From Corynebacterium fournieri (GTDB lineage Bacteria; Actinomycetota; Actinomycetes; Mycobacteriales; Mycobacteriaceae): DNA of 64,000 bases. The notes under the pieces are model-generated. The model did no database searches. It was not told the DNA's origin and worked only from the letters and a program-made list of their open reading frames with translations. This document shows positions 38,895-47,296 of the stretch, in pieces; the stretch's first letter is position 1; every line of letters begins with the position of its first letter. The DNA lies in the NCBI RefSeq assembly GCF_030408775.1, contig NZ_CP047210.1:1426001-1490000 (forward strand), read 5' to 3'. The translations under genes were made by a program, and so were the position numbers.

Positions 38895-39377
38895 ATGTAC
38901 CGGCTCAACACCCATTTCCCCAGCGGGCGGCGCGGCCACGGTCGCGCAGCGATCGCGTTGGCGTCGTGCGCAGCGGCCGGTGCGTCCCTCATCGGGTGCG
39001 GGATCATCGAGGCCAACGCCGACCGCGCCGAGGCGCTGGCGGAAGCCCTCGAAGCCTCAGACGGCAACGGCCCGATCACACTGCCGGTCAGGGAGATTTA
39101 CCCCGACACGCATCAGGTCGTGCTGGTGTGCCCCTATGGCGGCGCCGCAGCCAACAAGCTGCTCGGCTTCGAAACGTTCACGGTCCCCGAAGACACATCG
39201 GAGGGCAGCAACTGGGTTGCCGTGAAAGAACCCAACGGCAGGGTGGTCAAAGTGGAAATGCACCGTGCAGACATTGACCTGTGCGCCAGCGCCCCGTTCG
39301 CTGCCGAAGATGTGGGCACCGACGGGTCGCTCACGTTCGAAAAGCACGGCAGGACGTGGGAACTGACCGGCTGGTAG
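38895..39377 (+). CDS. Putative lipoprotein of unknown function
   Basis: A 160-aa exported protein with an Arg/Gly-rich n-region, a hydrophobic stretch and the lipobox SLIGC (Cys35). The mature part (about 125 aa) has two cysteines (VLVCPYGG and DLCASAP) and mixed alpha/beta pattern; no family was recognised. The ATG at 38895 has GGAG 6 nt upstream; the longer frame to 38835 overlaps the pyrH leader. It lies between pyrH and tsf on the opposite strand. Confidence 0.7.
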   Translation: MYRLNTHFPSGRRGHGRAAIALASCAAAGASLIGCGIIEANADRAEALAEALEASDGNGPITLPVREIYPDTHQVVLVCPYGGAAANKLLGFETFTVPEDTSEGSNWVAVKEPNGRVVKVEMHRADIDLCASAPFAAEDVGTDGSLTFEKHGRTWELTGW

Positions 39378-39405
39378 GCGGGCGGAGCTTCGTCGCAAAG
39401 CAAAA

Positions 39406-39425
39406 GCCCCGGCCGAAGCCAGGGC
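39406..39425 (-). terminator. Terminator of tsf
   Basis: On the minus strand GCCCTGGC, a TTCG tetraloop and GCCGGGGC form an 8-bp stem with one mismatch, followed by TTTTGCTTTGC. It lies 22 nt after the tsf stop. Confidence 0.8.
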
Positions 39426-39447
39426 AGCTGCACTAAGGTGGACAGGC

Positions 39448-40266
39448 TTACGCCTGGCCGACCTCGTAACGGACGAAGTCGGTGACCTCGATGCCGTTTT
39501 CCTCGGTGTACTGCTTGACGGTCTTCTTAGAGTCGGCCAGCGACGGCTGGTCCAGCAGCACGACGTCCTTGAAGAAGCCGCCCATGCGGCCCTCGACGAT
39601 CTTGGCGATGGCAGCTTCCGGCTTGCCCTCGTTGCGGGTGATCTCTTCCTGGACCGCGCGCTCCTTCTCCACGACGTCCGCCGGCACAGCCTCCTGGTTG
39701 AGGTAGCGAGCCTTCATCGCGGCGATCTGCAGAGCGACCTGGTGTGCGGCCTCAGCGTTGTCGCCGGTGTAAGCGACGAGCACGCCGACGGCCGGCGGCA
39801 GGTCCGCGGCCTTCTGGTGGAGGTAAGCCTCGACCTTGTCACCCTCGACGGTGGCGGCGCGGCGCAGCTGCAGCTTCTCGCCGATCTTTGCGGAGAGGCG
39901 CTCCAGCACGTCGTGCGCGGTCTCGCCGTTCACGTCTGCGTTCGCCAGCTCCTCCTCGGAGTTCGCCTTCACAGCGGCGGCAGCGTCAGCGATCTGAGCG
40001 GCGAGGTCCTTGAACTCCTGGTTCTTGGCCACGAAGTCGGTCTCGGAGTTGATCTCGACGATGGTGTTGCCGGAGACGGCGACCAGGCCCTCGAGGGCGT
40101 TGCGCTCAGCGCGCTTGCCCACATCCTTCGCGCCCTTGATGCGGAGGTTCTCGACGGCCTTATCGAAGTCGCCGTCGGTCTCCTCGAGTGCCTTCTTGCA
40201 GTCGAGCATGCCGGAGCCGGTGATCTCGCGGAGCTTCTTGACGTCAGCAGCAGTGTAGTTCGCCAT
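39448..40266 (-). CDS. tsf: Elongation factor Ts
   Basis: The guanine-nucleotide exchange factor for EF-Tu. The 272-aa protein has the UBA-like N-terminus ([37 protein letters not shown]), the core [13 protein letters not shown] motif that contacts EF-Tu, and two dimerisation-like subdomains. It lies 196 bp downstream of rpsB, the classic rpsB-tsf pair, with a large hairpin in between. Confidence 0.97.
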   Translation of the reverse strand: MANYTAADVKKLREITGSGMLDCKKALEETDGDFDKAVENLRIKGAKDVGKRAERNALEGLVAVSGNTIVEINSETDFVAKNQEFKDLAAQIADAAAAVKANSEEELANADVNGETAHDVLERLSAKIGEKLQLRRAATVEGDKVEAYLHQKAADLPPAVGVLVAYTGDNAEAAHQVALQIAAMKARYLNQEAVPADVVEKERAVQEEITRNEGKPEAAIAKIVEGRMGGFFKDVVLLDQPSLADSKKTVKQYTEENGIEVTDFVRYEVGQA

Positions 40267-40373
40267 AGTGGGCGATCCTCCTCGTGAATGTGTTGCTAAA
40301 AGTTTTCAAACCGTTTCAAGCGTAGCCGACAGCTTCCGTTATGGCACGGCGTGAACCGGGGTGACACGCAAAA

Positions 40374-40435
40374 CACCCCGCGCCCGCACGTTCCCGGGGC
40401 ACGAAAGCCGGCGGGCGTGAGCGGGACGCGGGGTG
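40374..40435 (-). terminator. Large hairpin between rpsB and tsf (attenuator candidate)
   Basis: CACCCCGCG (40374-40382) pairs with CGCGGGGTG (40427-40435), enclosing a ~44-nt region with further GC pairing (GCCCGC with GCGGGC). On the minus strand the stem is followed by TTTTGCG. It lies just after the rpsB stop and could lower tsf relative to rpsB. Confidence 0.6.
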
Positions 40436-40462
40436 CGCGTGCAGGTGGCGTGAGCCGAAAGC

Positions 40463-41404
40463 TTACGCCTGGGTTGCAGACTCGTCGCCAGACTCGTTGG
40501 CCTTGGCCTGCTCAGCTGCACGGACAGCGTGCGGCTGCTCGACCTCGGCGACCTCCTGCGGAGCTGCGGTCTCGGCAGCGGCAGCAGCCTTCGCTGCGTC
40601 GGCGGCGGAGACTTCCTCGGAAGCTGCAGCCTGGGCAGCAGCTTCAGAGGCCTCAGCCTGACGCTTTGCGTCGCTGTCGCCTGCAGCGTCGCGTGCGGAA
40701 GCGAGCTTACGCTCCTCGCGCTGCTGCTTACCGGCGATGACAGCCTCGCCCACGATGTGGGTGAGCAGCTTCACGGCGCCGATGGCGTCGTCGTTGCCCG
40801 GGATCGGGAAGTCGACGACATCCGGGTCGCAGTTGGTGTCCAGCACTGCCACAACCGGGATGCGCAGCTTCTGCGCCTCGTTGACGGCGATGTGCTCCTT
40901 GTTCGTGTCCACGATCCACAGCGCAGACGGCGCCTTGGTCATGTCGGCGATGCCGCCCAGCACACGCTCGAGCTTGATGCGCTCGCGGGTGAGCATGAGG
41001 ACTTCCTTCTTGCCGCGGCCGGCGTAGCCGTCCTCGGCTGCGTCCATGGCCTGCAGTTCCTTCATGCGGCCGATGCGCTTGGACACGGTCTGGAAGTTGG
41101 TGAGCATGCCGCCCAGCCAGCGGTGCGTGACGTACGGCATGCCGACGCGCTGCGCCTCTTCCTGGATCGGCTCCTGTGCCTGCTTCTTGGTGCCGACGAA
41201 CAGGATGGTGCCGCCGTGAGCGACGGTTTCCTTGACAAACTCGTATGCCTCATCAATGTAGGTCAGCGTCTGCTGCAGATCGATGATGTAGATGCCGTTG
41301 CGGTCGGTGAAGATGAAGCGGCGCATCTTCGGGTTCCAGCGACGCGTCTGGTGGCCGAAGTGCACACCAGCGTCGAGGAGTTCACTCATGGTTACAACTG
41401 CCAT
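40463..41404 (-). CDS. rpsB: 30S ribosomal protein S2
   Basis: A 313-aa S2 protein. The core (residues ~1-225) has the S2 blocks [62 protein letters not shown] and [10 protein letters not shown]. The last ~85 residues are an Ala/Glu-rich low-complexity tail, longer than in typical S2 proteins (about 240-270 aa). The GAAGGAGAC ribosome-binding site is itself within a small hairpin (41412-41424). Confidence 0.97.
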   Translation of the reverse strand: MAVVTMSELLDAGVHFGHQTRRWNPKMRRFIFTDRNGIYIIDLQQTLTYIDEAYEFVKETVAHGGTILFVGTKKQAQEPIQEEAQRVGMPYVTHRWLGGMLTNFQTVSKRIGRMKELQAMDAAEDGYAGRGKKEVLMLTRERIKLERVLGGIADMTKAPSALWIVDTNKEHIAVNEAQKLRIPVVAVLDTNCDPDVVDFPIPGNDDAIGAVKLLTHIVGEAVIAGKQQREERKLASARDAAGDSDAKRQAEASEAAAQAAASEEVSAADAAKAAAAAETAAPQEVAEVEQPHAVRAAEQAKANESGDESATQA

Positions 41405-41411
41405 GGTTTTG

Positions 41412-41424
41412 TCTCCTTCGGAGA
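41412..41424 (-). promoter_or_regulatory. Hairpin over the rpsB ribosome-binding site
   Basis: On the minus strand TCTCC, a 3-nt GAA loop and GGAGA form a 5-bp hairpin including the AAGGAGA binding site of rpsB. It may tune S2 synthesis. Confidence 0.45.
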
Positions 41425-41707
41425 AAGTAGTTCGGTTTTCTTGCTTGTCTCACATGCGGGTTTTTATCCCGCACCCTGGCACCGTGCTCGCCCTGCACCC
41501 CTGTGAGAGGGACCGTCGCTGAGCAGGCATTATCCGGCGCGCGTAGTCAGCCCATAAAAGCTGCCCGTGCAACACTACCCTCTGACGGCCCAAAAACCTA
41601 ATCTCAACTGCACCTTCTGTGGATAACATCCGGGCGGACGACCGGTTATCCACAATGCGCTACTGAGCCCCTGGCGCAGCTGGCCCGGCCGTGCTCAGAT
41701 TCGAGCC
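41425..41707. promoter_or_regulatory. rpsB leader/promoter region and divergent M23 upstream region
   Basis: Most of the ~300-bp gap between rpsB and the M23 gene. It holds a 6-bp stem TGCGGG/CCCGCA (41455-41473) in the rpsB leader and the DnaA-box pair near 41618-41654. Before the M23 start, CAGATT sits 6 nt from the ATG and could be a weak leaderless -10. No gene was seen. Confidence 0.5.
41618..41654. promoter_or_regulatory. Two perfect DnaA boxes in inverted orientation
   Basis: TGTGGATAA (41618-41626) and TTATCCACA (41646-41654) are both exact matches to the consensus DnaA box, facing each other with a 19-bp spacer. The inverted repeat extends by one or two bases outside each box. They lie between rpsB and the M23 peptidase gene, in a region with no other origin-like features. 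Confidence 0.75.
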
Positions 41708-42259
41708 ATGCGCTTATCGACGATCCTTCGGCCCACCACCGCCTTGTTCTCCCTGCCCCTCTTTTTCACCCTTCTCGCCGCCGCCCCGGCAGCGGCCTGG
41801 GTCGACCCGGCCGCCGGCACGCCGTATCCGGCTGCCGTTGCCCGCCCCGCGGACATCCCGGAGCAGAACTGGAAGCCCGGCCACAGAGGCGTCGACCTCC
41901 CGTTGCGCGTCGGCGAGCCGGTGCTCGCGTCAGGCGACGGCGTGGTCGCCTTCGCCGGTGCGGTCGCCGGCACGCCCGTGCTCTCCATCGACCACCCAGG
42001 CGGCATCCGCACCACCTACCAACCGGTGCGCACCACGTTCAAGGTCGGCGAGCAGGTGCGCGAAGGCCAAGAAGTGGGCACCCTCGTGCACGCGCCCGCG
42101 GGGTTTGCCGGCTCCCACGACGGCCTGCACTGGGGCGCACTGACAGGCAAGGACTCGTACATCGACCCGCTGACGCTGCTCGAGTCGCCGCGCATCCGCC
42201 TCAAGCCCCTGGACGGTGCCACTACGCGCGGGGATGCGCCTGGTCGTAGACGCGCTTGA
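41708..42259 (+). CDS. Secreted M23-family (LytM) peptidase domain protein
   Basis: A 183-aa exported protein. A signal peptide with probable cleavage after APAAA (about residue 30) is followed by one M23/LytM domain: GHRGVDLPLRVGEPVLASGDGVVAFAG, LSIDHPGGIRTTYQPV, GEQVREGQEVGTL and HDGLHWGAL. The Zn-ligand motifs HxxxD and HxH-like (LHWG) are present, though the spacing in the last (H-D-G-L-H) should be checked, since degenerate LytM domains act as amidase activators. It overlaps the convergent xerC by 38 nt. Confidence 0.85.
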   Translation: MRLSTILRPTTALFSLPLFFTLLAAAPAAAWVDPAAGTPYPAAVARPADIPEQNWKPGHRGVDLPLRVGEPVLASGDGVVAFAGAVAGTPVLSIDHPGGIRTTYQPVRTTFKVGEQVREGQEVGTLVHAPAGFAGSHDGLHWGALTGKDSYIDPLTLLESPRIRLKPLDGATTRGDAPGRRRA

Positions 42260-43115
42260 GCCGTTGCGCGGACACGTGGGTGTAGATCTGCGTGGTTTGC
42301 AGGCTGGTGTGTCCGAGCATCTCTTGCACGACGCGCAGGTCTGCCCCGCCCTCGAGCATGTGGGTGGCGGTGGTGTGGCGCAGTGTGTGGGGGCTGACCT
42401 GTTCCACGCCCGCGCGCTGCCCGGCGCGCTCCACCACCCGCCGCACTTGGCGCTGGTCGATGCGTCCGCCCCGTGAGCCGACGAACATGGCTGACGTTTC
42501 GCCGGCGAGTTCGCCGCGGCCGAATTCGAGCCATTCAGACACCGCGGCCGCAGCTTCGCTGCCGAACGGCACGACGCGCTGCTTGTTGCCCTTGCCGGTA
42601 ACATGGGCCAGCCCACGGGCAAGGTCCACGTCGCCGATGTCGAGTCCGGTGAGCTCGCCGACGCGGATCCCGGTGGCGTAGAGCAGTTCGAGCATGGCCC
42701 TGTCGCGCAGGTGCTCGGCCGGGTGGGCGTCGTCGGCCGTGTCCGCCTCCACGAGTTTTCCGGCGCGCTCGCCTTGCACCACGGCGGGTAAGGGACGGTT
42801 CACCTTCGGAGCCTTTAAGCGCGCGGCGGCGTCGGTGCCGATGTATCCCTGGCGGTACGCCCACGTGGAAAACGCCCGGGCGGCGGCGGTGCGGCGCGCC
42901 AGGGTCGCACGGCTTTTGCCGGCGGCGAGGGCGTCAGCCAGCCAGCGCCGCAGAGCGTCGAGGGTAAACGCGTCGAACGTGTCCGCGTAGCCGGCAAGCC
43001 CCTTGAGGTCCGCTACGTAGCCCTTGACCGTGTTCGGGGAGCGGCCGAGGACGAGTTCGGCATGTTCGGCGAAGTCCTCCACCGCCGCCTGCAACTGCCC
43101 CAGCTGTTCACTCAT
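42222..43115 (-). CDS. xerC: Tyrosine recombinase XerC
   Basis: Resolves chromosome dimers at dif with XerD. The 297-aa protein has a SAM-like core-binding N-terminal domain and the catalytic set: Arg in ATGIRVGELTGLD, Lys in TGKGNKQRVVPF, HTLRHTTATHML, GHTSLQTTQIYTHV with the nucleophile Tyr. It lies in xerC-dprA-comM order. TAGACT lies 8 nt before the ATG, suggesting its own leaderless promoter. The C-terminus overlaps the M23 gene on the other strand by 38 nt. Confidence 0.94.
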   Translation of the reverse strand: MSEQLGQLQAAVEDFAEHAELVLGRSPNTVKGYVADLKGLAGYADTFDAFTLDALRRWLADALAAGKSRATLARRTAAARAFSTWAYRQGYIGTDAAARLKAPKVNRPLPAVVQGERAGKLVEADTADDAHPAEHLRDRAMLELLYATGIRVGELTGLDIGDVDLARGLAHVTGKGNKQRVVPFGSEAAAAVSEWLEFGRGELAGETSAMFVGSRGGRIDQRQVRRVVERAGQRAGVEQVSPHTLRHTTATHMLEGGADLRVVQEMLGHTSLQTTQIYTHVSAQRLKRVYDQAHPRA

Positions 43116-43123
43116 GTCACGGC

Positions 43124-43129
43124 AGTCTA
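43124..43129 (-). promoter_or_regulatory. Putative -10 of xerC (leaderless)
   Basis: TAGACT on the minus strand, 8 nt before the xerC ATG, in the 20-bp gap after dprA. Confidence 0.5.
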
Positions 43130-43135
43130 CTCACT

Positions 43136-44314
43136 TCACTGCTCGGGTTGCTCCACGCGCGACCACACGCGCTTGTCACGTTGCACGAGCCCGCGCTTAG
43201 ACAGATCCATCAGGATGTGCACCGTCAGCGCGATTGATAGCCCTGCGTCGGCGGCGACAGCTTCCGCTTCCCGGCCCTGGCGGCCCACGGGCGGAAGCGC
43301 GTCGTAAATGCGCAGTTCGTTGCGGGAAAGCTGCTGCACCACGCTGGGCGGAAACTGCATTTCCAGCTGCTCTTGTGCGTCAAACTCGCCGACTGCGCAA
43401 AGCTCTTCGTGGATCTGGTCCGCGTTGAGCACCATCTGCGCCTCCTGTCTGCGGATGGCCAGGTTTGCGCCGAGGGACTGCGGGTCGGTGATCGGCCCCG
43501 GCACCGCCATCGCTTTGCGGTTGAACACGTTGACCCACTTCAAGGTGTTCAGCGCCCCGGAGCGAAACGGGGCTTCGACCAAGACAGTGCCCAGAGTCAG
43601 CGCTGCCACCAAGCGGTTTCTTGTGAGGAACCGGTGCCGGTCTGGCGTCGTCCCAGGCGGATATTCAGTCACCACCGCACCACCGCGCGCCACCACGCGT
43701 TCGAACAACGCCTTGTTGGAGCGCGGGTAGTGCTCGCCTGGGCCGCAGGCGGCGACGACGACGGTGGGCGTGCACACGTCGATCGCCGTCTGGTGCGCCA
43801 CGGTGTCGATGCCGAGCGCGCCGCCGGAGACAACGGTGTAGTTGTGCCCGCCGAGTCCCGCCACCAAGTCCTTGGTCGCCACATGGCCGTACTTGGTGGC
43901 GTGGCGTGTGCCTACTACGCCCACAGAATGAGCGAACAATCCGGCCAGGTTCGCGTTGCCCTGTACCCACAGCGCGTGCGGGGCGATCCCGTCCGGTTGA
44001 TGGCTTTCTTTGGCGGCAGCGCCCGTTTGCTGGCAGCCGAACGAGCGCTGGATCGCCTCTGTCGGCCAGTGCGGCGACTCAGGCGTCAGCAGTGTGAAGC
44101 CGAGCTCCGCCGCCTGTTCGAGGTCGTGCGTAGGGCGGTCCCATGAGTAGCGGTTTTCCGTCTGCTTGAGCAGCCCGCCTACCCAGCTGGCGCGGGTGCG
44201 CACTCCGTGCGCGATCTCGTCAGCAGTCCTGCCCACGCTGAGCAGGGCTTGGATGTGGTGGGACGGGCCTTCCACCACCCTGCTGAGATAAGCCCATGAT
44301 GCTTGCGATGCCAT
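43136..44314 (-). CDS. dprA: DNA-processing protein DprA
   Basis: A single-stranded DNA-binding RecA loader in transformation and recombination. The 392-aa protein has an N-terminal helical (SAM-like) domain, the Rossmann core (VGVVGTRHATKYG, VVSGGALGIDTVAHQTAI, TEYPPGTTPDRHRFLTRNRLVAALT, GALNTLKWVNVFNRKAMAVPGPI) and a C-terminal winged helix (ELRIYDALPP...VHILMDLSKRGLV). The start abuts the comM stop without a gap. The comM-dprA pair is conserved in actinobacteria even where natural transformation is not known. Confidence 0.93.
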   Translation of the reverse strand: MASQASWAYLSRVVEGPSHHIQALLSVGRTADEIAHGVRTRASWVGGLLKQTENRYSWDRPTHDLEQAAELGFTLLTPESPHWPTEAIQRSFGCQQTGAAAKESHQPDGIAPHALWVQGNANLAGLFAHSVGVVGTRHATKYGHVATKDLVAGLGGHNYTVVSGGALGIDTVAHQTAIDVCTPTVVVAACGPGEHYPRSNKALFERVVARGGAVVTEYPPGTTPDRHRFLTRNRLVAALTLGTVLVEAPFRSGALNTLKWVNVFNRKAMAVPGPITDPQSLGANLAIRRQEAQMVLNADQIHEELCAVGEFDAQEQLEMQFPPSVVQQLSRNELRIYDALPPVGRQGREAEAVAADAGLSIALTVHILMDLSKRGLVQRDKRVWSRVEQPEQ

Positions 44315-45841
44315 CTACGCCACCTCCTGCTGCAGTTGCGCCGCGCGCATCTGCACTGCCCGGTAGGCGTGGTCGATGTCGGGCTGGTCCTCCTGCTCCA
44401 GGTCCGCCAACGTCCAGGCGAGCTTCAGGCACTTATCCACGCCCCGCTGCGTGATCACTCCATCTACCAAGTGGGACTGCAGCAGCGCCATCGCCGATTC
44501 GCGGGCCGGGAAGTGGCGCCTGATCACTGTCGCCGGCACCCGGGCGTTGACGGACTCTTCCAACCCCGCCTGCGCCCACCGGGCAGCGGCACGCTCACGC
44601 GCCACAGCGACGCGCTGGGCAATCACACTCGAGGGCTCCACCCCATCCGGGCTGAGCACCTTTGTCTCGCCCGAGGTGGTGATGAACACGTCCAGCCGGT
44701 CCTTCAGCGGGCCGGAGAGGTTGCTCAAGTGCCGGGCGAGCTGCGTCGACTTGCACACGCATTGACCTTTGATGCGCTGGCACGCGCACGGGTTCGCCGC
44801 CAGCACCAGCTGGAAATCGGCCGGGTAGACCACCTCCCTGCGAGCTCGAGCCAGCCGCACCTCGCGCTTTTCTAGCGGGATGCGAAGCGCGTCGAGCACC
44901 GGCGCCGCAATCTCGGAGGCCTCGTCCAAAAACAACACCCCGCGGTGAGCCTGGCTCACTGCCCCCGGCGTGGGGATGCCGCTGCCGCCGCCGATCAACG
45001 CGGCGCGGGTCAGCGACGGGTGCGGCGCGATAAACGGCCGCGAGGCAACGACCCCGCCTCCGGACACCCCCGCCGCGGAGTGGATGGCGGTGACCTCGAC
45101 CATCTCTGCCACATCCATCGCGGGCAGAATTGAAGGGATGCGCTCCGCCAGCATGGACTTGCCGGAGCCGGGAGGGCCGATCATCATCACGTGGTGCCCG
45201 CCCGCGGCGGCGACCTGAAGCGCCTCGCGTTCCTCGGACATGCCCGCGAGATCCCGGAAATCGGGAGCGGCGGGCGGCGCGGTTACAGCCGCTGGCGCGG
45301 TAGCGTGCTCGAGCTGCGCCTCGCCTGCGGCCCACTTCCAGACCTGGAGCAGCGAATCCGCCACCACAATATTCCGGCGGCCGAGCAGGGCTGCCTCCGC
45401 GGCGTTCGCCCGCGGCACGACGATGGTGCCGATTCCGCCCTCGCCGTTGTGCAGTGCTGCAAGGAGCATGGGCAGGACGCCTTCGGCCCGTCGCAAAGTG
45501 CCGTCCAGCGCGAGCTCGCCGCAAAACATTGTGGTTTGCAACGTGGGCTCAACCCGCGGATCAAGGCTGCCCAGCACCGCGAGGGCGATGGGTAAGTCGA
45601 AGTGCGAACCGGCCTTTGGCAGGTGTGCGGGAGACAGCGACACCATGATCTTCGTGCGCGGCCACGGCAGCGCGGAGTTTGCCACCGCCGTGCGGATACG
45701 CTCGCGAGATTCCTTGACCGCCGCGTCGCCCAACCCCACCATGTGCATCCCCGGCAGGCCCGCCCCCACATTCGCCTCAACCGTGACCAAGCGGGCGGCA
45801 ACCCCTTCCACGGTGGCGCTCATCGTGCTAGCAAGCGCCAT
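44315..45841 (-). CDS. comM: Mg-chelatase-like AAA+ ATPase ComM/YifB
   Basis: A hexameric branch-migration helicase acting during transformation in species where it has been studied. The 508-aa protein has the N-terminal Lon-substrate-like domain (VEANVGAGLPGMHMVGLGDAAVKESRERIRTA), Walker A GPPGSGKSML, GVLFLDEASEI and the Cys-rich insertion NPCACQRIKGQCVC typical of this family. The ATG at 45841 overlaps the yraN stop by 14 nt; an internal ATG at 45823 is less likely. Confidence 0.93.
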   Translation of the reverse strand: MALASTMSATVEGVAARLVTVEANVGAGLPGMHMVGLGDAAVKESRERIRTAVANSALPWPRTKIMVSLSPAHLPKAGSHFDLPIALAVLGSLDPRVEPTLQTTMFCGELALDGTLRRAEGVLPMLLAALHNGEGGIGTIVVPRANAAEAALLGRRNIVVADSLLQVWKWAAGEAQLEHATAPAAVTAPPAAPDFRDLAGMSEEREALQVAAAGGHHVMMIGPPGSGKSMLAERIPSILPAMDVAEMVEVTAIHSAAGVSGGGVVASRPFIAPHPSLTRAALIGGGSGIPTPGAVSQAHRGVLFLDEASEIAAPVLDALRIPLEKREVRLARARREVVYPADFQLVLAANPCACQRIKGQCVCKSTQLARHLSNLSGPLKDRLDVFITTSGETKVLSPDGVEPSSVIAQRVAVARERAAARWAQAGLEESVNARVPATVIRRHFPARESAMALLQSHLVDGVITQRGVDKCLKLAWTLADLEQEDQPDIDHAYRAVQMRAAQLQQEVA

Positions 45842-46208
45842 CTTCAACCCCCGGAAACCTGCGCAGCACGAAGTCCTCCCCGTCGCGGACCACCTCCACC
45901 ACGTCGAAGCGGATTGGGCGGAACTCGCCGCCAGAGTGCTGCTCCAACCACTGCGCCGCGCACCGGCGCATCGTGCGCAGCTTCTTCTCCCCCACAGCTT
46001 CAGCGGCACCGAAGGCGCTGCCGCGGCGCGCTTTGACCTCCACGAACACCACGGTGCCGTCTTCGGCCTCCACCACGGCATCGATTTCGCCGGCGCGCAT
46101 GCGCTGCCTGCGCCCGAGGAGGGTGTATCCCTCCTGTTCGTACCACCTGATGGCGGCGTGCTCCCCCGCCTTGCCCAGCGCGTCCTGGGCTTTATAGTCC
46201 ACGTGCAC
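45828..46208 (-). CDS. yraN: YraN/UPF0102 family nuclease-fold protein
   Basis: A 126-aa endonuclease-fold protein (PD-(D/E)xK-like, Holliday-junction resolvase related) of unknown role. It has LGKAGEHAAIRWYEQEGYTLLGRRQR, the catalytic-type GEIDAVVEAEDGTVVFVEVKARRG and FDVVEV. The start is the GTG at 46208 with GGGAGG 4 nt upstream. It is upstream of and overlaps comM, in the common rnhB-DUF2469-yraN-comM-dprA order. Confidence 0.9.
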   Translation of the reverse strand: MHVDYKAQDALGKAGEHAAIRWYEQEGYTLLGRRQRMRAGEIDAVVEAEDGTVVFVEVKARRGSAFGAAEAVGEKKLRTMRRCAAQWLEQHSGGEFRPIRFDVVEVVRDGEDFVLRRFPGVEDGAC

Positions 46209-46333
46209 GGTGCCTCCCCAACGTTTGGAAAATCAACAACTGACTTCCCATATGACGCAAGGAAGAGCGCCTCGGTTCCATCAGGCGCGAAAAATGGACC
46301 GGGCGCAGGCGGTGCGCTCCCGGCCTCCGGAAG

Positions 46334-46639
46334 CTACTCCGGGAAGGTCAACTCCGGTTTGTCCAGCTCTTCGATGTTGACGTCCTTGTACGTGATCACG
46401 CGGACGTAGCGCACGAAACGCACCGCACGGTACATGTCCCACACCCACGCGTCGGACATGAGCACCTCGTAGTAGACGTCGCCGCCCTCGGTGTGCGGGA
46501 TCAACTTCACCGCGTTGGCCAGGTAGAAACGCCGCTCCGTTTCCACCACGTAGGAGAACTGGCTGGCCACGTCCCGGTACTCGCGGTAGAGGGAAAGCTC
46601 GACGTCAGCCTCGTAGTTGTCAAGATCCTCGGCGCTCAT
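46334..46639 (-). CDS. DUF2469 family protein
   Basis: A 101-aa acidic protein, [24 protein letters not shown] at the start, highly conserved in Actinobacteria and always near rnhB. The function is unknown. The ATG at 46639 overlaps the rnhB TGA by 4 nt (ATGA), so it is coupled to rnhB; the frame extends to 46666 within rnhB. A 125-bp gap before yraN suggests a separate translational unit. Confidence 0.9.
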   Translation of the reverse strand: MSAEDLDNYEADVELSLYREYRDVASQFSYVVETERRFYLANAVKLIPHTEGGDVYYEVLMSDAWVWDMYRAVRFVRYVRVITYKDVNIEELDKPELTFPE

Positions 46640-47292
46640 TCGTGCCCCTTCATGCTGGACTGCCAATAGAAGTCGTCAGCGTCCCTGACGTTTGCATAAC
46701 TATAACGGTGCTGAGGGCTCGCACCGTGGCGGCGCACCGCGTCCATGTGCACCTTCGTGGAATACCCCTTGTGGCCTTCCAACCCGTACTGGGGATACTC
46801 ATCGGCCATCTCGCACACCAGCCGGTCGCGGCTCACCTTCGCCAGCACGCTCGCGGCGGCGATGCAGCGGGCGGTGTAATCGCCGCCGACCACCGGCAGC
46901 TGGGGTGAGGGCAGGCCGGGGATACGGAACGCGTCGACAAGCACATAGCCCGGCTGCACCGCCAGTCCCGCAATGGCGCGGCGCGCGCCGTCGATGTTGG
47001 CGTGCTGGATGCCGCGGCGGTCAATCTCGGCCGCTGGGATGTGCACGACGCAAAACGCTACCGCGATATCCACCACCGCATCAAAGAGGATCTCGCGCCT
47101 GCGCGCGGTGAGCTTTTTGGAGTCCGTGAGCCCCTCGAGCGCCGCCTGCGGGGCCGGCGGAAGCACGCACGCGGCGATGGTCACGGGGCCGAAGCAAGCG
47201 CCGCGGCCTGCCTCATCCACCCCAGCGACCGGGCCGAAGCCGGCCTTGTCCAAGGCGACCTCGTAGGTGCGCAGCTGCTTCAGGCGGCGCAC
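46636..47292 (-). CDS. rnhB: Ribonuclease HII
   Basis: Cleaves RNA in RNA-DNA hybrids and single ribonucleotides in DNA. The 218-aa protein has [16 protein letters not shown] with the catalytic Asp-Glu, [33 protein letters not shown] and [21 protein letters not shown]. It starts at the GTG at 47292, 4 nt after the lepB stop; the longer frame is antisense-like extension within lepB. Confidence 0.94.
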   Translation of the reverse strand: MRRLKQLRTYEVALDKAGFGPVAGVDEAGRGACFGPVTIAACVLPPAPQAALEGLTDSKKLTARRREILFDAVVDIAVAFCVVHIPAAEIDRRGIQHANIDGARRAIAGLAVQPGYVLVDAFRIPGLPSPQLPVVGGDYTARCIAAASVLAKVSRDRLVCEMADEYPQYGLEGHKGYSTKVHMDAVRRHGASPQHRYSYANVRDADDFYWQSSMKGHE

Positions 47293-47296
47293 GTCG

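Noticed and set aside
46267-46288. GCGCCT/AGGCGC hairpin in the DUF2469-yraN gap as a terminator
   Set aside because: On the minus strand the T-run precedes the stem instead of following it, and the loop is large. It would not terminate the transcript in the coding direction.
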